NCBI RefSeq assembly: GCF_020404765.1 | Contig: NZ_JAIVEM010000107.1 | Location: 1 to 64,000, forward strand | From: Paenibacillus sp. BJ-4 | Lineage (GTDB): Bacteria; Bacillota; Bacilli; Paenibacillales; Paenibacillaceae | DNA length: 64,000 nucleotides | Direction of reading: 5' to 3' | Part shown: piece by piece, positions 1-10,584 of the stretch | How the letters are laid out: each line of letters begins with the position of its first letter | How positions within the stretch are numbered: the stretch's first letter is position 1 | Translations under genes and position numbers: made by a program | The notes under the pieces: generated by a model | The model's input: the letters and a program-made list of their open reading frames with translations, nothing else | What the model was told of the DNA's origin: nothing | Databases searched by the model: none

Positions 1-3000
1 TCATGAATCGCGGTTAACGAGGACGAACACATGGTATCGATCGGCATGCTGGGTCCTTGCAAATTGAACAGGTACGAAATCCGGTTAGCCACGGAGCTAA
101 AGGATAAATGAGGGAATATTTGTGCCCCCTTCCTCCATAATTCCGGTCCATACAGCTCGTAGCCCGTTTTGGTAATTCCCGCAAATACGCCTACCCGGCT
201 GTTATGCCGCACCGCAAGCTGTTCCCTGGTGTAGCCCGCATCCTCCATCACTTCCCAGCAGGCTTCTATGAACAGCCTTTCCTGAGGGTCCATACTGAGC
301 GCTTCCCGTGGCGCAATATTGAAGAACAGCGGATCGAATTCCGCAAATCCTTCGATAAAGCCCCCCCACTTGCTGTAGCTTTTTCCATGAGCTACAGCTT
401 CCTGTTTATCGGGATGGAAGAATTCCTCCATCGTCCAGCGTTCTTGCGGGATTTCGGTGACACAGTCCTTCCCTGCTTTTAGATTTTCCCAATATTCGTT
501 CATGTTCCTGGACCGTGGATACTTTCCTGCCATTCCGATGATCGCTATCGGTTCACGAGTTTCCGCCAGCCTAGGCCCCGCCCAGCTTCGGTCAGGCTTC
601 GCTGTCGCCTTCACGGCAGCTGGCACAGTTTTTTCTTCGGCATACAGCTGTGCTGCAGACGTTTCCTCTACTGGCTGCATGTCATGACTCATCCCGACCC
701 ACCGCATACACTCCTGCGAGTAGTCCCTCACAAAATATTCCGTCAAGGCACGCAAGGTCTGGTACTCATAAAACAGTGTCTGGGACAGCTCTCCAAAGGA
801 ACTCGCCAGCTTGCCATTGAGCTGGGTAATCATGATGGAATCAATTCCATAGGTTTCCAAGGGCTCATTGGCTTCGATGCTGCCGACGCTTAGCCGGGTT
901 ACCTCTCCGAGTAGCATCTTGAGACAATGCAAGGTTTTATCGTAGAGCAAGCCCGCATCCAGCTTAGGTGTGGTTGTCTGGTTAGGTACTGCTGTCTGGA
1001 CGGCACGGACACCGACCTGTGAGACAGCTTTCGCCAGGAAATCCTCGATTTTCTCAGGCTCCCCTTCCATGACCATTACCTGCTCCTTTCCAGAGGACAG
1101 GCATTGCTGCAACGCCCTCATGCCCGACCGGGTCTGCATGGCCGTGATGCCCATGTTCTGCATCATGATCTTTTCCGTGTCCGCATCGATCCGCATCCCG
1201 CCCTCTTTCCATAGCGGCCAGCGGATGGATAACGTCCGCCCTCGTCGTTGCTTGGCCCTTACCAGGGTATTCCGATATTCTGCGTATGCGTCCATAAAGG
1301 CATTGGCGGTGGCATAGTCGGCCTGTCCCGGATTGCCCAGGCTGCCCGATATGGAAGAAAAGAGCACAAAGAAGTCCAGATCCTGGCCGCTGCTCGCTTC
1401 ATCCAGATGGACCAGTCCTCTAACCTTCGGTCCCAGCACCTCCATAAATTCTTCGCTTGTTTTCTTGATGATGAAGTTATCGTGAATCACCCCTGCACAG
1501 TGGATGATCCCATGGACACGCCCACATTCCTCACGAATACTTTCCAGTAAACCGATAACGGTGCTCTTATCGGTGATATCGCCTTGTCTATACTCCACGC
1601 TGGCACCTGAGGCCTCCAGCTCCTTCAGTCGGGTCTGTCTGCCTCTGTCCAGCGGCGATCGGCCCGTCAAGATCAAGGTCGCCGCTGGGGCCTGCCGGAC
1701 AATCTCTTCTGCAACAAGCAACCCCAAAGCGCCAGAGCCTCCGGTGATCAGATAGACGCCATCGTTTTTCCATGGAAGTACCTCTTCTTCCCGGAATGGC
1801 TCGAGCCTGCTCCAGAAAGCAGTTCTCCGTTGACCGTCCGCATAGCGAATCCATCCATCCACCGGGCTGCGGCTGTTGTCCTTCAGCTTCGCCAGGAGGC
1901 CTTCCGCAGATTCTCCCTTTTCCACTTCGATCAACTGCCCGATGAATTTCGGGTTTTCCAGCCGGGCTGTCTTCAACAACCCCGAAAGTCCCGAAAAGAG
2001 CCGCCCTTCCCCGGAGTTCCGCACGACAATTTGAACCAGCACTCTTCCCTCCGGCTTGTCTTTGAGTATACTTTGGATGCTCTCAAAGGCTTGGGCGGCA
2101 TAGGCCTGGAACCGTTCATCTACCCGGTTCTTCCCAGATTGAAAAGCGAGGACCTGCGCAAGGCCGTTCACTTTTGCTGCGAGCCGTTCGTGTAAAGCTT
2201 CGTCCGGCTCACAAAGCAAAACGATACGCTGCTCATAGGCAGGGGCTTCGGCTTCCAGCGATACGTCCTGCTCCTTCCAGGCAGGCTCAAACATCAGTGT
2301 ACGGCTCGCTGTAACCGCAGGCGCTTCCGCTGTTCTGGCCCTTGCCGCCTCGGTCTCCAGCTCAGGAGCCCAACAGCGCTCCTCAGCAAAAGGATACGTA
2401 GGCAGACTTATCCTTTTCGGTTTGACATCGTAATACAGTAATCGCCAATCTATATTGAAGCCTTTGGCCCACAACTCTGCCAGCTTGTTCATTTCACGAT
2501 TTGAAATCCATTTGCTCACTAATTCTTTGAAAACTTCTTCCTGTTCAAATAATTGTATCGAATCTTTTAACTGATTGTTTTCTCCCCTCCAGCAGTTCTC
2601 GATATGTTCTTTTCCATTCGCGAACGATTCCAGTTTTTGTACCAGCTCGCTCATATTCTTGACGATAAAGGCTACCCGATTTCTCATTGCCATTCGTCCT
2701 GCTTGAAGCGTAAAGGATACATCCGATAAGTTAATTCCTTGAGAAGCTGCCAAGAAAGCTGAAAGTTCATGTGCATACACTGTAAGACGATGCTGATTTC
2801 TTGCAGATAATGGAATGAGATAGACAGCATCTTCGTTCACAAAACTAGATTTAAAGCACTCTGGCTCAGCACCGGCTACAAATTGTTCGAAAATGGCATG
2901 GGCGTTGGTTCCGCCTATCCCAAAAGAGCTTAGCGCCGCCCGGTGAGGAGCCGATGCATTCTCCCATTTTTGGAGTCTATCAACAACATAAAAGGGTGAA

Positions 3001-6000
3001 TCGGGCAAATTGATATCAGCATTTGGTTTTTCGTAATTAAGCGAAGGAGGAATCTCATTATGGTATAAGCTTAAAGCAACTTTAATGCACCCCGCCAAAC
3101 CTGATGCCGTATCCAGATGCCCGATGTTGGTTTTGACCGACCCAATACCGCAAAATTGTTTTTTTGTTGTATACCTCCTGTAAATATCATTTAAGGCGGC
3201 AAATTCAACTGGGTCCCCCAATTTTGTTCCGGTTCCATGGGTCTCGATATAACTTATGGATTCGGGATGAATTTGGGTTAATTCTATCGTCTTCTGAATA
3301 ACCTCAGCCTGACCTTTGACACTTGGGGCATAAAACCCTAATTTGTCGGTTCCATCGTTGTTCACGCCAACTCCTCGTAAAATCGTATAAATATGGTCAC
3401 CATCTTTAACGGCGTCCAGCGTTTTCTTCAGTAGAATAACCCCAACCCCTTCTCCGCCAATCATTCCGTCTGCCGAAGCATCAAAAGCTTTAATATGCCC
3501 GTCACTAGAAAAATTCAAGCCGGGTTGATACACATAACCTAAACTGTTAAAAGGAAAGATCGTTGACGCTCCGACCAAAGCGTATTTTGCTTCACCGGAT
3601 AGCAAGCTTTGCGAAGCTAGACGCAACCCGACTAATGAGGAAGAACAGTTCGAGTGCACAAATAGGCTAGGTCCTTTAAATCCTAATTTATGAGAAATCA
3701 TGGTAGGAATTGTTCCACCCTGTGCTAAAATCCAGGTTACATATTCATCCGCGTTTTTCAGGACATTAGGCGATTGCGAGGCCAAATTGGGAATAAGTGC
3801 TTGATAGAAGCTGCTGCTCGCCGACATAAATACACTGGTTTCAGGAATTTCTTTGGAAACATAACCAGCATCCTCAACGGCTTTCCATGAATGCTGTAAC
3901 AGCAATTTCATCTGAGGGTCCATAAACTCTGCATTTTTCTGTGAAAAGTTGAAAAACTCAGGGTCGAAATACTCTTTCCCCTCAATCGTACACCGTCCGG
4001 GAACATAATTTGGATTCTCGACGATTTCTCTATCCAGCCCTAATCGATTCAGCTCTTCCTCGGAAAAGAAGCGGACACTCTCAACCCCTGCCCTCAAATT
4101 GTCCCAAAACTCAAAATGGTTTTTCGCTCCCGGAAAATGACATGAAATTCCTATGATTGCGATACTATCTTCAAAATAATCGGGGTAGGACGGCTTACGG
4201 TCATCTTCAATCGAATCCATTTGGGGTGAGGCTGTATTTTTAGCTGCATCTGTTTGTTCCGGTGTAGATGTAGAAGCAACGTCCTCGCTTTTAGTTTTTG
4301 TAATGTAGGCACTAAGTTCCTTAATCGTCGGATACTTGAACAATGCTGTCACCGAAATATCGCAATCCAGCATTTTCTTGATCCTACTGATCATCTCTGC
4401 TGCTGAAAAAGAATTTCCGCCTACGTCAAAGAAAGCATCATCCGTACTTAGATCGTCAACATTCAGAAGTTTTTTCCAAATGGTTAGCACCTGATGTTCA
4501 ACATCCGATTGTGGCAAATAGATCTTTCTTGTTGTTGCTAATTCGATCCTGCGACTCATTAATTCTTTCCGATCTATTTTCCCATTCGGGGTCAAGGGCA
4601 GCTTATCTAGTTCGATAAAAAATGCAGGTATCATATAATAGGGCAAGAAACTTTTTAAATAATTTCGTACTTCTTTCGGATCAAGAGTGGACTTTCCGGA
4701 CACGGAATGGTTTAGAACACAGTAGGCAACAAGCTGCTTATCCCCCGCCTGTTCCTTGGCAATCACAACACAATCATCAATTCCCGGATAAGTTCTGACC
4801 TGACCTTCCACTTCATTCAGTTCAATCCGAAATCCGCGAATCTTCACTTGATAATCCATCCGTCCCATATATTCAATAGAGCCGTCCGAAAGCCATCTGC
4901 ATAAATCTCCGGTTCTGTAGAGTTTTGTTCCCGGATTAAATGGGTTGTCTATGAATTTTTCAGCCGTAAGTGCTGGCTGGTTCAAATAGCCTCTGGCCAA
5001 ACCGCCGCCTGAAATAAAAAGCTCGCCCGGAAGCCCGACAGGCACAGGTCTAAGACGTTTGTCCAAAATGTAAATTTGGGTGTTTGCGATAGGCTTACCA
5101 ATCGAGATAGGCTTGTCTGCGGTGATCGATTGAATTGTAGACCAAATTGTCGTTTCAGTCGGGCCGAACATATTCCATGCGTCACAACTGTTATGAACAA
5201 AATAAGATTTCAACGTTTCTGAAAGTGCTTCCCCACCGCAGAGAACTTTCATGTTCTCTTCGTTCTTCCAGCCGGCTTGAAAGAGCATGGTCCAAGTAAC
5301 AGGAGTCGCTTGCATGATGGTCGGTTTTATCCTTTGAATTTCCTGCTTAAGTTTTTCGGCATCCTTTGTCTTTTCGGAGCTGCAAATATGGCATTGAGCG
5401 CCTTTAATCAAAGGCAGATATAATTCCAGTCCCGCTATATCAAAGCAATACGTTGTCACTGCAAGCAGTTTGTCCTGCTCTGTTAAGCCAGGTTTCTCTC
5501 CCATGGAAATAAGAAAATTGGTCAACGCTTTATGTGGAATCATGACCCCCTTCGGTTTCCCCGTACTTCCGGAGGTATATATCACATAGGCCAAATGATG
5601 AGGTTGCACTTCCCGTTTGAGTGACTTTCTACCCTTCACATCACTTTTTAGATGATCCCCATCTTTACCAAGCACAATGCAGTTAACATTATTCCCTACC
5701 AAGCGTGACACTTTCTCCAGCAATCCCGATTGCGTAATGACCAGTGAAGCATTGGAATCCTGAAGCATATACTCCAATCGATCCTCTGGATAATCCGGAT
5801 CAAGCGGTACGTAGGCTCCACCCGCCATAAGGATTCCCAACAGCCCAATCATCATATCTAAAGAACGTTCCATGCAAATCCCTACAAGCGTATCGGGGGT
5901 TACTCCATGATGCTGCAAATATATGGCGAGCAAAGTGCTCTTTTCTTTTAGTTCTTTATAGGTAAGCGATTCTTCTGCATACACGACCGCAATAGCATCA

Positions 6001-9000
6001 GGCGTTTTTCTTGCCTGTTTTAGGAATAATTCAGGGAGACATTTATCAGGATAACTTGTTTCGGTAGCATTCCAGTCATAAAGGATGCTGTCCTTTTCTT
6101 CTTGTAAAAGTAATGAATACTCCTCCAAGGCCCAAGTAGGATTCTCCAGTAGCGCTTCCGCTAATCCGATGTAACGCTCTGCCATCTGTACAATGGTTGA
6201 TTCCTCGAACAAATTGGAACGGTATTTGATATTTAATACCAATTCCTCTTCCTGCTCCAGCAGTTCCAATACCAGCTCATATTCACCTTCCTGGTGAATT
6301 TCTTCAACCAATTCGACGAAAAAGATATTTTTATACGGCATGCAAAGCTGCTGAAAGCTTGAATTTTGAAGAAAATTTTGATAAGAAAAGACCGCTTGGA
6401 AAACAGGCGAGCTCGTCAGCATACTCGGCACATTCAATTCTCGGACCAAAGCCGGAAAAGGATAAGAAGCATGATCCATTCCATTGACTACTGTCAGCTG
6501 CAATTTTTTCATAAAATCCAGGAATGTCTCTGTTTCCGACATCTGACTCCGGATTGGCAGCATATTGACAAAATAACCGATTAATTTGTCAAAACGCTGC
6601 TCCGGGCGTACCATGGTCGGCATTCCAACAATGATATCTTCCTGTCCCGAATACTGGTTAAGCAACACGATATACGCACCTAACAAGACTGTAGACAAGC
6701 TCGTATGTTGCGCTCGGGCAAAAGACTTTGCCCGTTCGGCCCATTCTTGTGGAAGCCGCTTTGTGTATGTTTGGCCTTCCATGCTTTGAGTCAGAAAACC
6801 GGAGCGGTCATATGGAAGCTCAAGGGTCGGTAAAGCACCTGACAGCTGTTGCTTCCAATAGGAGCGATACTTCTCTCCTTCAGCACTCGCTAACATCGTT
6901 TGCTCCCACTTCACAAAATCGCTGTAGCTTGCTGCGGGTGGTAACACGGTCGGTCTCTTTCCCTGCACCAGGTCCTTATATGCATCTAAAAAGCTTTGAA
7001 TAAAAATGACGAAAGAACTTCCATCAAAAATAATATGATGTAGTACAACCAGTATGAAATGTTCTTGTTCGGATCTGGACATAAGATAAACACGCATCAA
7101 AGAGTCCTGTTCCAGCACAAATGGTTGCTTTGCCTTGTTCCTAATGAAGGGGATAACTTCATCCGCTTCCAATGTTGAAATATCCTCCATATGCACATGA
7201 AGCCGCTGTGTGGGCTCCAGCCTTTGATAAGGTATCCCATTTTCCTCTTCAATCACACTTTTTAGAATGGGATATTGTTCTAACACGGTGTGAAAAGCCT
7301 TTTTAACGCTCTCTATCTCAATCTTCGTATTAAACCGGAGACATATCGGTACATTGTAAGCATTCATTTCAGGGGACATTTTATGTAATAGCCACAACCC
7401 TTTTTGAACTTCTGAAAGCGGATTCCTTCGGAAATTGTGCGAGGTTGTTTCAGTCTTGGCCTTTGCAACCGATTTATCTGCTACAACTTTCTTGGCCAAA
7501 TAAGCCGACAATAATTGAATCGTAGGGTACTCTAAAATTTCTCTTGCTTTAACCTTGATTGGATAGGATTTCTCAAGGCCGCGTATAAGCTTCATGACAA
7601 GAATGGAATCGATGCCATAGCCGTGAAGATTTTTATTCAAATCCATTTCCCCGTGCTCAAGATTCAGTTCCTGACACAAAAATTGCACCATATACTCCTG
7701 AATCTCTGGCTGTACCAAAGGAACGGCATTCATAATACCATCAGCTGTCTCTCCAATATTCGAACGGGATGTTGAGTAAGCACTCCGATATTGATAAAGG
7801 GCTCGAAGCTCTTGTTGGATATAGGCATTACGGCAGATTTTTCTTTGGATTTTACCGCTCCCCGTCTTGGGTATACTTCCCTTAAGCAGCAAATATATAT
7901 CGTAAATCTCAAGTTGGTGCGTCTCGGATACGGTATTCAATATGGTATCAACCAAACGTTTATATTCCTGCTCATGAAGGGGCGTTTCAATTTCCTGTAC
8001 GACGATTACCTTTTCCTGACCATTGATCTCAGCGGAAAATACAGCGATGGGCAAGGTCAACTCCGGCATATTTTTTTTGATGGTCCATTCAATATCGACG
8101 GGATGATGATTTTTGCCGTGAATGATGATGACTTCCTTCTCTCTGCCGATTACATACAGATGATTGTCCGCAATGAAGCCAAGGTCCCCTGTACGAAAAA
8201 AGCCGCCTTCTTTTGTATTGGAAAGAGCTGCCTCAAAAGTGTTATTCGTTTCTTCCTTCCTGTTTAAATACCCTTCTGCCATCCGTGCCGATCTAATCCA
8301 AATCTCGCCGACTTCCTCCGGTAGGCATTGTATATGCTTTTCAGGATGAACAATTCGAATTTGCATCGGGTCTTCGATCTCCCCGCAACTGACTACGGAC
8401 TTAGATTTGTTCTTCTCATCCGTGTATTGAATTCTTCCTTGCTCCAAGCTAGGAATATCCAAATTAAGAAATCTCAGCGACTGGCCTGGCTTAATACTGG
8501 CAACAGGGCTCAGCTCCGACAACCCAAGAAGAGGACAAAATATATCCTCTCGAAGCCCTAATGCCCGGAATTTATGGATGAAATTCTCGTAAGTTTCCTT
8601 CCGGATAGGCTCACCTGCACATATAATCGCTTTAAGATGGCGAAGAGAATATGCCTCGATTGAAGCCATATCCAATGTGGAGCAGCAATAATCGAACGCA
8701 AAATTTGGCGCAGCCGTATGAGTAGCCTGATACTTGTCAATCATCTGAATCCAATGTTCTGGTTTTTTAGCAAAGCTTTCTGGCGGGAGAATGGTGCTCG
8801 ACGCCCCGTTCAGTAGCGGGACTAAAATATTGTTATGTAGCCCAAAAGCATGGAATTGCGGCATCCAGGAAACGACACAGCTATTCCGGTCAATTCTCCA
8901 TTGCTCGGCCTTAACCTGATTCATCAAACATCTGTGACTGAGGATTACGCCTTTAGGCAAGGATGTAGAGCCTGATGTATAAAGCAAAAGGGCAATATCT

Positions 9001-9503
9001 TCCGGCGCTGGCACTCTCATTTTGATGTCAACGTCAGCGGTGTCCTCTTGAAAAATCTCATCAACATTCAGGATACGAAGCGAATGAAACTCCTGTCGTG
9101 TTTGGAGAAATGCTTTGAATTCAGTATTTGTTATAATACATACGGCCTCGGAATCCTTTTGAATAGGTATAATTTTCTTAATAATTCTTTCATCTAGCTC
9201 CGATTCTGTGTTGGGTGTAGGTATGGCTACGATATTTGCATAAAAGCATGCCAACATGCTGCTGATATATTCCAGACCCTGAGGAAACACAAGAAGTACC
9301 CTTTCCTGCGCAGCCAGTTCTTTCAAAAGAACATTGCCCAAAATCCGTACTTGCTGCAAAAGCGTATTTCCCGTAAGAAATTGGGGACGCTCCCCTTCTT
9401 TCTCAAAAGTAAATAACTCTTTTCCAGGAAATTGCCGGCAGGTTTCAATAAAAGAGGCTATCGGAATATCAAGATCCCAACTTTGGTCATGTTTACGTGT
9501 CAT
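1..9503 (-). CDS. pksJ: Trans-AT PKS/NRPS megasynthase, bacillaene PksJ/BaeJ type (partial)
   Basis: One uninterrupted reading frame of about 3167 codons runs from ATG 9503 (Shine-Dalgarno GAGGAG) off the left edge. Approximate domains: acyl-AMP ligase 1-575 (YTSGST near 172), ACP with GYGIDSI Ser near 633, condensation 695-1125 (HHIIFDG near 822), adenylation 1140-1650 (YTSGSTGKPKG near 1313), PCP with GGNSF near 1696, KS 1780-2200 (active Cys in SNCSSS near 1954, ETHGTGT, NIGH), split KR 2410-2780 (GGSGALG; catalytic Ser, Tyr and Asn in the SSISG...DYATAN stretch), ACP with GIDSI near 2889, second KS from 2980 cut at CSSSLTAIH. No acyltransferase domain is visible, so malonyl units must be loaded in trans. 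The adenylation code reads D-I-L-Q-L-G-M-I-W, one residue from the known glycine code. Same order as the start of bacillaene assembly; the final product cannot be proved from this fragment. Confidence 0.95.
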   Translation of the reverse strand, partial: MTRKHDQSWDLDIPIASFIETCRQFPGKELFTFEKEGERPQFLTGNTLLQQVRILGNVLLKELAAQERVLLVFPQGLEYISSMLACFYANIVAIPTPNTESELDERIIKKIIPIQKDSEAVCIITNTEFKAFLQTRQEFHSLRILNVDEIFQEDTADVDIKMRVPAPEDIALLLYTSGSTSLPKGVILSHRCLMNQVKAEQWRIDRNSCVVSWMPQFHAFGLHNNILVPLLNGASSTILPPESFAKKPEHWIQMIDKYQATHTAAPNFAFDYCCSTLDMASIEAYSLRHLKAIICAGEPIRKETYENFIHKFRALGLREDIFCPLLGLSELSPVASIKPGQSLRFLNLDIPSLEQGRIQYTDEKNKSKSVVSCGEIEDPMQIRIVHPEKHIQCLPEEVGEIWIRSARMAEGYLNRKEETNNTFEAALSNTKEGGFFRTGDLGFIADNHLYVIGREKEVIIIHGKNHHPVDIEWTIKKNMPELTLPIAVFSAEINGQEKVIVVQEIETPLHEQEYKRLVDTILNTVSETHQLEIYDIYLLLKGSIPKTGSGKIQRKICRNAYIQQELRALYQYRSAYSTSRSNIGETADGIMNAVPLVQPEIQEYMVQFLCQELNLEHGEMDLNKNLHGYGIDSILVMKLIRGLEKSYPIKVKAREILEYPTIQLLSAYLAKKVVADKSVAKAKTETTSHNFRRNPLSEVQKGLWLLHKMSPEMNAYNVPICLRFNTKIEIESVKKAFHTVLEQYPILKSVIEEENGIPYQRLEPTQRLHVHMEDISTLEADEVIPFIRNKAKQPFVLEQDSLMRVYLMSRSEQEHFILVVLHHIIFDGSSFVIFIQSFLDAYKDLVQGKRPTVLPPAASYSDFVKWEQTMLASAEGEKYRSYWKQQLSGALPTLELPYDRSGFLTQSMEGQTYTKRLPQEWAERAKSFARAQHTSLSTVLLGAYIVLLNQYSGQEDIIVGMPTMVRPEQRFDKLIGYFVNMLPIRSQMSETETFLDFMKKLQLTVVNGMDHASYPFPALVRELNVPSMLTSSPVFQAVFSYQNFLQNSSFQQLCMPYKNIFFVELVEEIHQEGEYELVLELLEQEEELVLNIKYRSNLFEESTIVQMAERYIGLAEALLENPTWALEEYSLLLQEEKDSILYDWNATETSYPDKCLPELFLKQARKTPDAIAVVYAEESLTYKELKEKSTLLAIYLQHHGVTPDTLVGICMERSLDMMIGLLGILMAGGAYVPLDPDYPEDRLEYMLQDSNASLVITQSGLLEKVSRLVGNNVNCIVLGKDGDHLKSDVKGRKSLKREVQPHHLAYVIYTSGSTGKPKGVMIPHKALTNFLISMGEKPGLTEQDKLLAVTTYCFDIAGLELYLPLIKGAQCHICSSEKTKDAEKLKQEIQRIKPTIMQATPVTWTMLFQAGWKNEENMKVLCGGEALSETLKSYFVHNSCDAWNMFGPTETTIWSTIQSITADKPISIGKPIANTQIYILDKRLRPVPVGLPGELFISGGGLARGYLNQPALTAEKFIDNPFNPGTKLYRTGDLCRWLSDGSIEYMGRMDYQVKIRGFRIELNEVEGQVRTYPGIDDCVVIAKEQAGDKQLVAYCVLNHSVSGKSTLDPKEVRNYLKSFLPYYMIPAFFIELDKLPLTPNGKIDRKELMSRRIELATTRKIYLPQSDVEHQVLTIWKKLLNVDDLSTDDAFFDVGGNSFSAAEMISRIKKMLDCDISVTALFKYPTIKELSAYITKTKSEDVASTSTPEQTDAAKNTASPQMDSIEDDRKPSYPDYFEDSIAIIGISCHFPGAKNHFEFWDNLRAGVESVRFFSEEELNRLGLDREIVENPNYVPGRCTIEGKEYFDPEFFNFSQKNAEFMDPQMKLLLQHSWKAVEDAGYVSKEIPETSVFMSASSSFYQALIPNLASQSPNVLKNADEYVTWILAQGGTIPTMISHKLGFKGPSLFVHSNCSSSLVGLRLASQSLLSGEAKYALVGASTIFPFNSLGYVYQPGLNFSSDGHIKAFDASADGMIGGEGVGVILLKKTLDAVKDGDHIYTILRGVGVNNDGTDKLGFYAPSVKGQAEVIQKTIELTQIHPESISYIETHGTGTKLGDPVEFAALNDIYRRYTTKKQFCGIGSVKTNIGHLDTASGLAGCIKVALSLYHNEIPPSLNYEKPNADINLPDSPFYVVDRLQKWENASAPHRAALSSFGIGGTNAHAIFEQFVAGAEPECFKSSFVNEDAVYLIPLSARNQHRLTVYAHELSAFLAASQGINLSDVSFTLQAGRMAMRNRVAFIVKNMSELVQKLESFANGKEHIENCWRGENNQLKDSIQLFEQEEVFKELVSKWISNREMNKLAELWAKGFNIDWRLLYYDVKPKRISLPTYPFAEERCWAPELETEAARARTAEAPAVTASRTLMFEPAWKEQDVSLEAEAPAYEQRIVLLCEPDEALHERLAAKVNGLAQVLAFQSGKNRVDERFQAYAAQAFESIQSILKDKPEGRVLVQIVVRNSGEGRLFSGLSGLLKTARLENPKFIGQLIEVEKGESAEGLLAKLKDNSRSPVDGWIRYADGQRRTAFWSRLEPFREEEVLPWKNDGVYLITGGSGALGLLVAEEIVRQAPAATLILTGRSPLDRGRQTRLKELEASGASVEYRQGDITDKSTVIGLLESIREECGRVHGIIHCAGVIHDNFIIKKTSEEFMEVLGPKVRGLVHLDEASSGQDLDFFVLFSSISGSLGNPGQADYATANAFMDAYAEYRNTLVRAKQRRGRTLSIRWPLWKEGGMRIDADTEKIMMQNMGITAMQTRSGMRALQQCLSSGKEQVMVMEGEPEKIEDFLAKAVSQVGVRAVQTAVPNQTTTPKLDAGLLYDKTLHCLKMLLGEVTRLSVGSIEANEPLETYGIDSIMITQLNGKLASSFGELSQTLFYEYQTLRALTEYFVRDYSQECMRWVGMSHDMQPVEETSAAQLYAEEKTVPAAVKATAKPDRSWAGPRLAETREPIAIIGMAGKYPRSRNMNEYWENLKAGKDCVTEIPQERWTMEEFFHPDKQEAVAHGKSYSKWGGFIEGFAEFDPLFFNIAPREALSMDPQERLFIEACWEVMEDAGYTREQLAVRHNSRVGVFAGITKTGYELYGPELWRKGAQIFPHLSFSSVANRISYLFNLQGPSMPIDTMCSSSLTAIH

Positions 9504-9628
9504 TCATCCACCAACTCCTCAAAACACAAATTTATATAACATGAGCTAAAAGCGTATCACCATGTTCAGTTTGAGCTGTTGTTCACGTTTGAAGCATTGC
9601 CTGGAGTTACCTGATAGAATGTATCAAA

Positions 9629-9678
9629 GAAAAAACGAGTGATGAGGAAGGCTATATGCCTCTTTCACACTCGTTGCC
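9629..9678 (-). terminator. Intra-operon intrinsic terminator before the megasynthase gene
   Basis: On the minus strand AACGAGTG (9676-9669) pairs with CACTCGTT (9642-9635). An inner helix GAAAGAGGC/GCCTTCCTC extends it, and a run of six T follows, then CTTTG. It lies between the PksI-like and PksJ-like genes, which are otherwise one operon. It would stop most transcription unless RNA polymerase is modified, for example by the LoaP protein encoded upstream in the same operon. Confidence 0.85.
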
Positions 9679-9788
9679 AATTCGCATGAACAACTGTAAA
9701 AGCATTCAACGAAACTCTATGGATTGAGATATACAGGCGCAGCAGTTTATAAGACCACGATTTGCATAGCTCATGTATATAAATTTGA

Positions 9789-10538
9789 TTATTTTCCAAA
9801 CAAGTTGATAATTCGTTCTTTAACCTCCGCTTGATGAAAGGTCCTCTCATGCATAATAAGCTCTTGTTCTACGATTTTGGGGAGCTGGTCCCGGAGTGGA
9901 GCAACCAAATGATCCTTTAATGTGATTAAAGAAAATCTGGGTTTCTCCGCTAGCTGTCGGGCAAGGTCCATAACATAGCTCATCACTTCTTTGCGGGGCA
10001 GGATCGGGAACGGAATTCCCCGTTTCTCCAATTCTGCGCCTCGGTAGTTGCCCCCATTTAACAATAATTCTTCTCCTAAGCTGAACCCTAGTTTTTTGGG
10101 AATAATGTACGTCGCACCCATTCCCGGTGTGAATCCGTATTTCATAAAATTAGTCGTATACACACTTTCCCTGCTTAGGACTACGAAATCAGAAAATAGC
10201 CCCATTACAAAGCCCCCGCCCACCGCATGCCCCTGCATGGCTGCTATCACTGGGACTTTGCAGCTCAATGCAAGAGAGTAAATATTCTCATCAGTAAATT
10301 TCGAAACTCTTTCATGTATGGCCAACAATCCCTCTTGCGTCCCACCCGTGGCAAAATAGTTATCGTATCCTGTTAGAATTACGACTTTGCAGGTTGAATC
10401 GTCCTCGATCGTCTTGAACGCTTGTCTTAGCCCATGGGTCATTTCAAGAGTAAATGTATTTTTATGAACTCTATCTTGCATTTTCACTTGAATAATACCT
10501 CGTTCGATTTCAAGTAGCTCAACCACAGATTGTGACAT
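9789..10538 (-). CDS. pksI: PksI-like enoyl-CoA hydratase family decarboxylase (ECH2)
   Basis: This 249-aa crotonase-fold protein has the length of B. subtilis PksI and begins with the recognisable MSQSVVELLEIE. In beta-branching cassettes this enzyme decarboxylates 3-methylglutaconyl-ACP to install a beta-methyl branch. The crotonase oxyanion-hole segments are visible (YFATGGTQEG and AMQGHAVGGGF). The open frame extends to 10715, but that extension reads into the preceding gene; ATG 10538 has a GGGGGGAAGAGG ribosome site. It follows the PksH-like gene by 46 bp and precedes the internal terminator and the megasynthase. Confidence 0.95.
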   Translation of the reverse strand: MSQSVVELLEIERGIIQVKMQDRVHKNTFTLEMTHGLRQAFKTIEDDSTCKVVILTGYDNYFATGGTQEGLLAIHERVSKFTDENIYSLALSCKVPVIAAMQGHAVGGGFVMGLFSDFVVLSRESVYTTNFMKYGFTPGMGATYIIPKKLGFSLGEELLLNGGNYRGAELEKRGIPFPILPRKEVMSYVMDLARQLAEKPRFSLITLKDHLVAPLRDQLPKIVEQELIMHERTFHQAEVKERIINLFGK

Positions 10539-10584
10539 TATGATCCTCTTCCCCCCTGCATCCCCATCTTGTAGCCAATGCCCA

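Noticed and set aside
204..2195. Chain of plus-strand ORFs at the left edge
   Set aside because: All are antisense shadows of the continuous megasynthase frame.
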